DNA of 64,000 nucleotides from Rhizobium skierniewicense (GTDB lineage: Bacteria > Pseudomonadota > Alphaproteobacteria > Rhizobiales > Rhizobiaceae): positions 1 through 64,000 of the forward strand of contig NZ_JACIDV010000001.1 of assembly GCF_014196515.1 (NCBI RefSeq), read 5' to 3'. A program made the position numbers and the translations under genes. Positions within the stretch are counted from its first letter, which is position 1. Each line of letters begins with the position of its first letter. Below the pieces are notes generated by a model. The model saw nothing but the letters and a program-made list of their open reading frames with translations, had not been told where the DNA came from and made no database searches. Positions 61,861-64,000 of the stretch are shown here, piece by piece.

Positions 61861-63650
61861 TGCAAACGATACCTTCGCTGGATATCAGCGCGTTGCAGAC
61901 GTTCTACAAACAGGGTGGCCGCGTTGCCGACATCGTGGAGACGGTTTTTGCCCGCATGTCCGAGATAAACGATCCCGGCATTTTCATCCATATCGCGGAC
62001 AAGCAGGCTCTGCTTTTAGAGGCGGCCAGGCTGGGTGAGTACGATCCGGACAAGCCGCTCTTCGGTGTCCCCTTTGCCGTCAAGGACAACATCGATGTCT
62101 TGGGCATGCCGACCACGGCGGGGTGCCCCGACTATGCCTATCATCCGGACAAGGATGCGACCGTCGTTCGGCTGCTGAAAGACGCTGGCGCCATCGTCAT
62201 CGGCAAAACCAATCTCGATCAGTTCGCGACCGGTCTCGTTGGCGTTCGCTCACCTTATCCCATTCCCAAAAATGCCATCGACCCATCGCTCGTTCCGGGC
62301 GGGTCGTCATCCGGATCAGCAGTTGCCACGGCTCACGGTATCGTCAGCTTCGCGTTGGGCACAGATACGGCCGGCTCCGGGCGCATTCCTGCGGGTCTCA
62401 ACAACATCGTTGGCTTGAAGCCGAGTGTCGGAGCGCTATCGACAACAGGCGTCGTGCCTGCCTGCCGCACACTGGATTGCGTTTCCATCTTCGCCCTGAC
62501 CGTGGATGATGCCCTGGCGGTGTTTTCTGTGACTGCGCAATATGATGAAAGTGATGCCTATTCAAAAGTCCTGCCAGCCAAAGGATATGGGTCCGCCCCT
62601 CCGGTTCTGAAGATCGGCGTGCCCGCTCGGCAGGATTTGCAGTTCTTCGGCGATGAGGCGATGGCGGCGGCCTATTCCGATGCCCTGAAGACGCTGGAAC
62701 GGTTTGGGCACACGCTTATCGAAATGCCATTCACCGATTTCTACGACGTGGCCAACCTGCTCTACGAGGGAGCGTGGGTCGCGGAACGCTACGCCGCCGT
62801 GCAGGCGTTCATGGATGCAAAAGAGGAAAGCTTTCATCCGGTCACACGCAAAATCTATAACGGCGCAAAAAACCTCACCGCTGCCGACGCCTTCAAAGGC
62901 TTTTATGCCCTGCAAGCGCTTAAGAGAAAGGTGAGCCCCGTCATCGCTTCGGTCGATGTGATCTGCGTGCCGACGGCACCGCGTCACTACACGCTTGCAG
63001 ACCTGGAAGCGGAACCGATCCGTGAAAATTCTCGCCTCGGCATCTACACGAATTTCGTCAATCTGCTCGACATGTGCGGCATCGCCGTGCCGACCGGCAC
63101 GCGGACCGATGGCCTTCCGGCAAGCGTCACGCTGCTTGCGCCATCCGGCAAGGATGGGCTGGCTGCAACGCTTGCACGGGAGCTTCATAAAGCCAGCGGC
63201 CTTGCACTGGGAGCAACCGGATGGCCGCAAGCCGCGCCCAAACCAGTGGTCGAAGTTGACGAAGATCTCATTGAGCTGGTCGTTGTCGGCGCGCATCTCT
63301 CGGGCATGCCCCTCAACCATCAGCTCAAGGATTTGAACGCGGTGTTCAGCCGTCAGGCAAAGACGCAGGATTGCTATCGTCTCTACGCCCTTTCAGGCAC
63401 GACACCGCCCAAGCCGGGCATGGTGCGGGTGGATGAAAGCGATGGCGGTGAAATCGAGGTTGAGATCTGGAAGCTCACACCTTCGGCCTTTGGCACGTTC
63501 GTCGCAGCCATCCCCGCGCCACTCGGCGTCGGAACCGTGTCATTGGCCGATGGGACGTCTGCAAAGGGCTTTCTTGTGGAGCCGATCGCGCTAAAAGGGG
63601 CGCTGGACATCACGGATTACGGAAGTTGGCGCACATATTGTGCCGGTTGA
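61860..63650 (+). CDS. atzF: Allophanate hydrolase (amidase signature family, AtzF type)
   Basis: 596 residues from ATG 61860 (TGATG overlap). Amidase-signature triad Lys75 (FAVKDNID), Ser149 (GGSSSGSA) and Ser173 (DTAGSGR), spaced as in AtzF. A C-terminal domain (about 470-596) is the separate AtzF end domain that decarboxylates the product. Converts allophanate to two ammonia and two CO2. No biotin carboxylase is present, so it works in triazine rather than urea breakdown. Confidence 0.92.
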   Translation: MQTIPSLDISALQTFYKQGGRVADIVETVFARMSEINDPGIFIHIADKQALLLEAARLGEYDPDKPLFGVPFAVKDNIDVLGMPTTAGCPDYAYHPDKDATVVRLLKDAGAIVIGKTNLDQFATGLVGVRSPYPIPKNAIDPSLVPGGSSSGSAVATAHGIVSFALGTDTAGSGRIPAGLNNIVGLKPSVGALSTTGVVPACRTLDCVSIFALTVDDALAVFSVTAQYDESDAYSKVLPAKGYGSAPPVLKIGVPARQDLQFFGDEAMAAAYSDALKTLERFGHTLIEMPFTDFYDVANLLYEGAWVAERYAAVQAFMDAKEESFHPVTRKIYNGAKNLTAADAFKGFYALQALKRKVSPVIASVDVICVPTAPRHYTLADLEAEPIRENSRLGIYTNFVNLLDMCGIAVPTGTRTDGLPASVTLLAPSGKDGLAATLARELHKASGLALGATGWPQAAPKPVVEVDEDLIELVVVGAHLSGMPLNHQLKDLNAVFSRQAKTQDCYRLYALSGTTPPKPGMVRVDESDGGEIEVEIWKLTPSAFGTFVAAIPAPLGVGTVSLADGTSAKGFLVEPIALKGALDITDYGSWRTYCAG

Positions 63651-63787
63651 GATGGCCTTAGCCAGACCAGCTCGAACCGCGTGTGCGGGTCGGAGCCACC
63701 CTGATGGCGACGGTCGCAGCTGATTCCCGTCAGGAACAGGCGCGACCGTCCGGAGTCCGGCAGTCCGGGCCGTGGCGGGCTCCCTTT
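63651..63787. other. Intergenic region between converging genes
   Basis: 137 bp, no gene. The inverted repeat GGGCTCC/GGAGCCC (63777-63783 and 63791-63797) spans the stop of the leftward gene and may serve as a terminator. Confidence 0.5.
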
Positions 63788-64000
63788 TCAGGAGCCCGAG
63801 GCGACCTTGACGTTACCGCCATGGCCGCCGCCGCCAAAGACCTGGGTTTTGCCGAACGACGAGCGGATCTGGCCGCGCGGGCCTTCCAGTCCAATTTCGG
63901 GGAACAGGAGTTCGGAGACGCGGTAGGCTTCTTCCAGGTGAGGATAGCCTGACGCGATGACCGTATCGATGCCGATCTCCTGGTATTCACGCAGACGTGC
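63788..64000 (-). CDS. ssuD: Alkanesulfonate monooxygenase SsuD, C-terminal end
   Basis: 70 residues to the stop, running off the right edge of the window. Reads [20 protein letters not shown] then [15 protein letters not shown], the C-terminal signature of FMNH2-dependent luciferase-like sulfonate monooxygenases, with tail [19 protein letters not shown]. The active-site part lies outside the window. Would desulfonate alkanesulfonates for sulfur supply; other luciferase-like monooxygenases are possible. Confidence 0.85.
   Translation of the reverse strand, partial: ARLREYQEIGIDTVIASGYPHLEEAYRVSELLFPEIGLEGPRGQIRSSFGKTQVFGGGGHGGNVKVASGS

Noticed and set aside
63683-63952. Rightward frame at the right edge
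   Set aside because: The opposite strand in another frame encodes the clear SsuD C-terminus.

Overview
The window comes from an alphaproteobacterium of the Rhizobium/Agrobacterium type. This is inferred from the high GC content, the Rhizobiales-style sugar ABC operons, the IS3-family transposase fragments and the protein families seen; no rRNA or marker gene is present to name a species.

Layout. (1) 1-10.8 kb: a decayed IS3-family element, then a sugar-uptake cassette. A ROK repressor and a solute-binding-like protein without signal peptide read leftwards. They are divergent from a TIM-barrel isomerase, periplasmic binding protein, Gfo/Idh/MocA dehydrogenase, ABC ATPase, permease and ABM-type monooxygenase. 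Two diverged direct repeats of about 145 bp (860-1007 and 10329-10476) bracket the cassette and begin with sequence resembling a tRNA-Gln 3' end. (2) 10.8-28.5 kb: a mosaic integration hotspot. tRNA-Gln(CTG) lies at 28429-28502. A 20-bp copy of its 3' end at 15613-15632 marks the far end of a 12.8-kb element with its own tyrosine integrase. Two more integrase genes lie outside that boundary. The element carries an SF1 helicase / DarT-like ADP-ribosyltransferase / ADP-ribosylglycohydrolase-VOC operon, a frameshifted serine recombinase, a MarR-like regulator, and remnants of a T7-like phage (gp14-like protein, two T7-like promoters, a Rha protein). It also has a periplasmic ClpP-fold protein with SH3 and SPOR-like regions. 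(3) 29.1-39 kb: a TetR regulator with a 14-bp inverted-repeat operator, an RND efflux pair, a lipocalin lipoprotein, a GlxA-type AraC regulator and a chemoreceptor.

(4) 39-52.2 kb: a sugar-acid catabolic region with two Gfo/Idh/MocA dehydrogenases, two SDRs including a gluconate 5-dehydrogenase type, an L-idonate 5-dehydrogenase type, a beta-hydroxyacid and a D-2-hydroxyacid dehydrogenase. A divergent ABC importer, an SMP-30 lactonase and a LacI regulator follow. Palindromic LacI-type operators sit in the divergent promoter region. (5) 52.3-63.7 kb: a compact cyanuric acid degradation operon. A FCD-GntR regulator is followed by a BMP-type importer, formamidase, biuret hydrolase, cyanuric acid hydrolase, the importer ATPase, a second biuret-hydrolase-like protein, a cupin and allophanate hydrolase. 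Together they would import an N-rich heterocycle and release ammonia and CO2. (6) The right edge holds the C-terminal end of an SsuD-type monooxygenase.

The most novel candidate is the helicase / DarT-like / ADP-ribosylglycohydrolase operon at 17438-21272. It looks like an ADP-ribosylation toxin-antitoxin or anti-phage module in which a DraG-fold hydrolase fused to a glyoxalase-fold domain replaces the usual DarG macrodomain.
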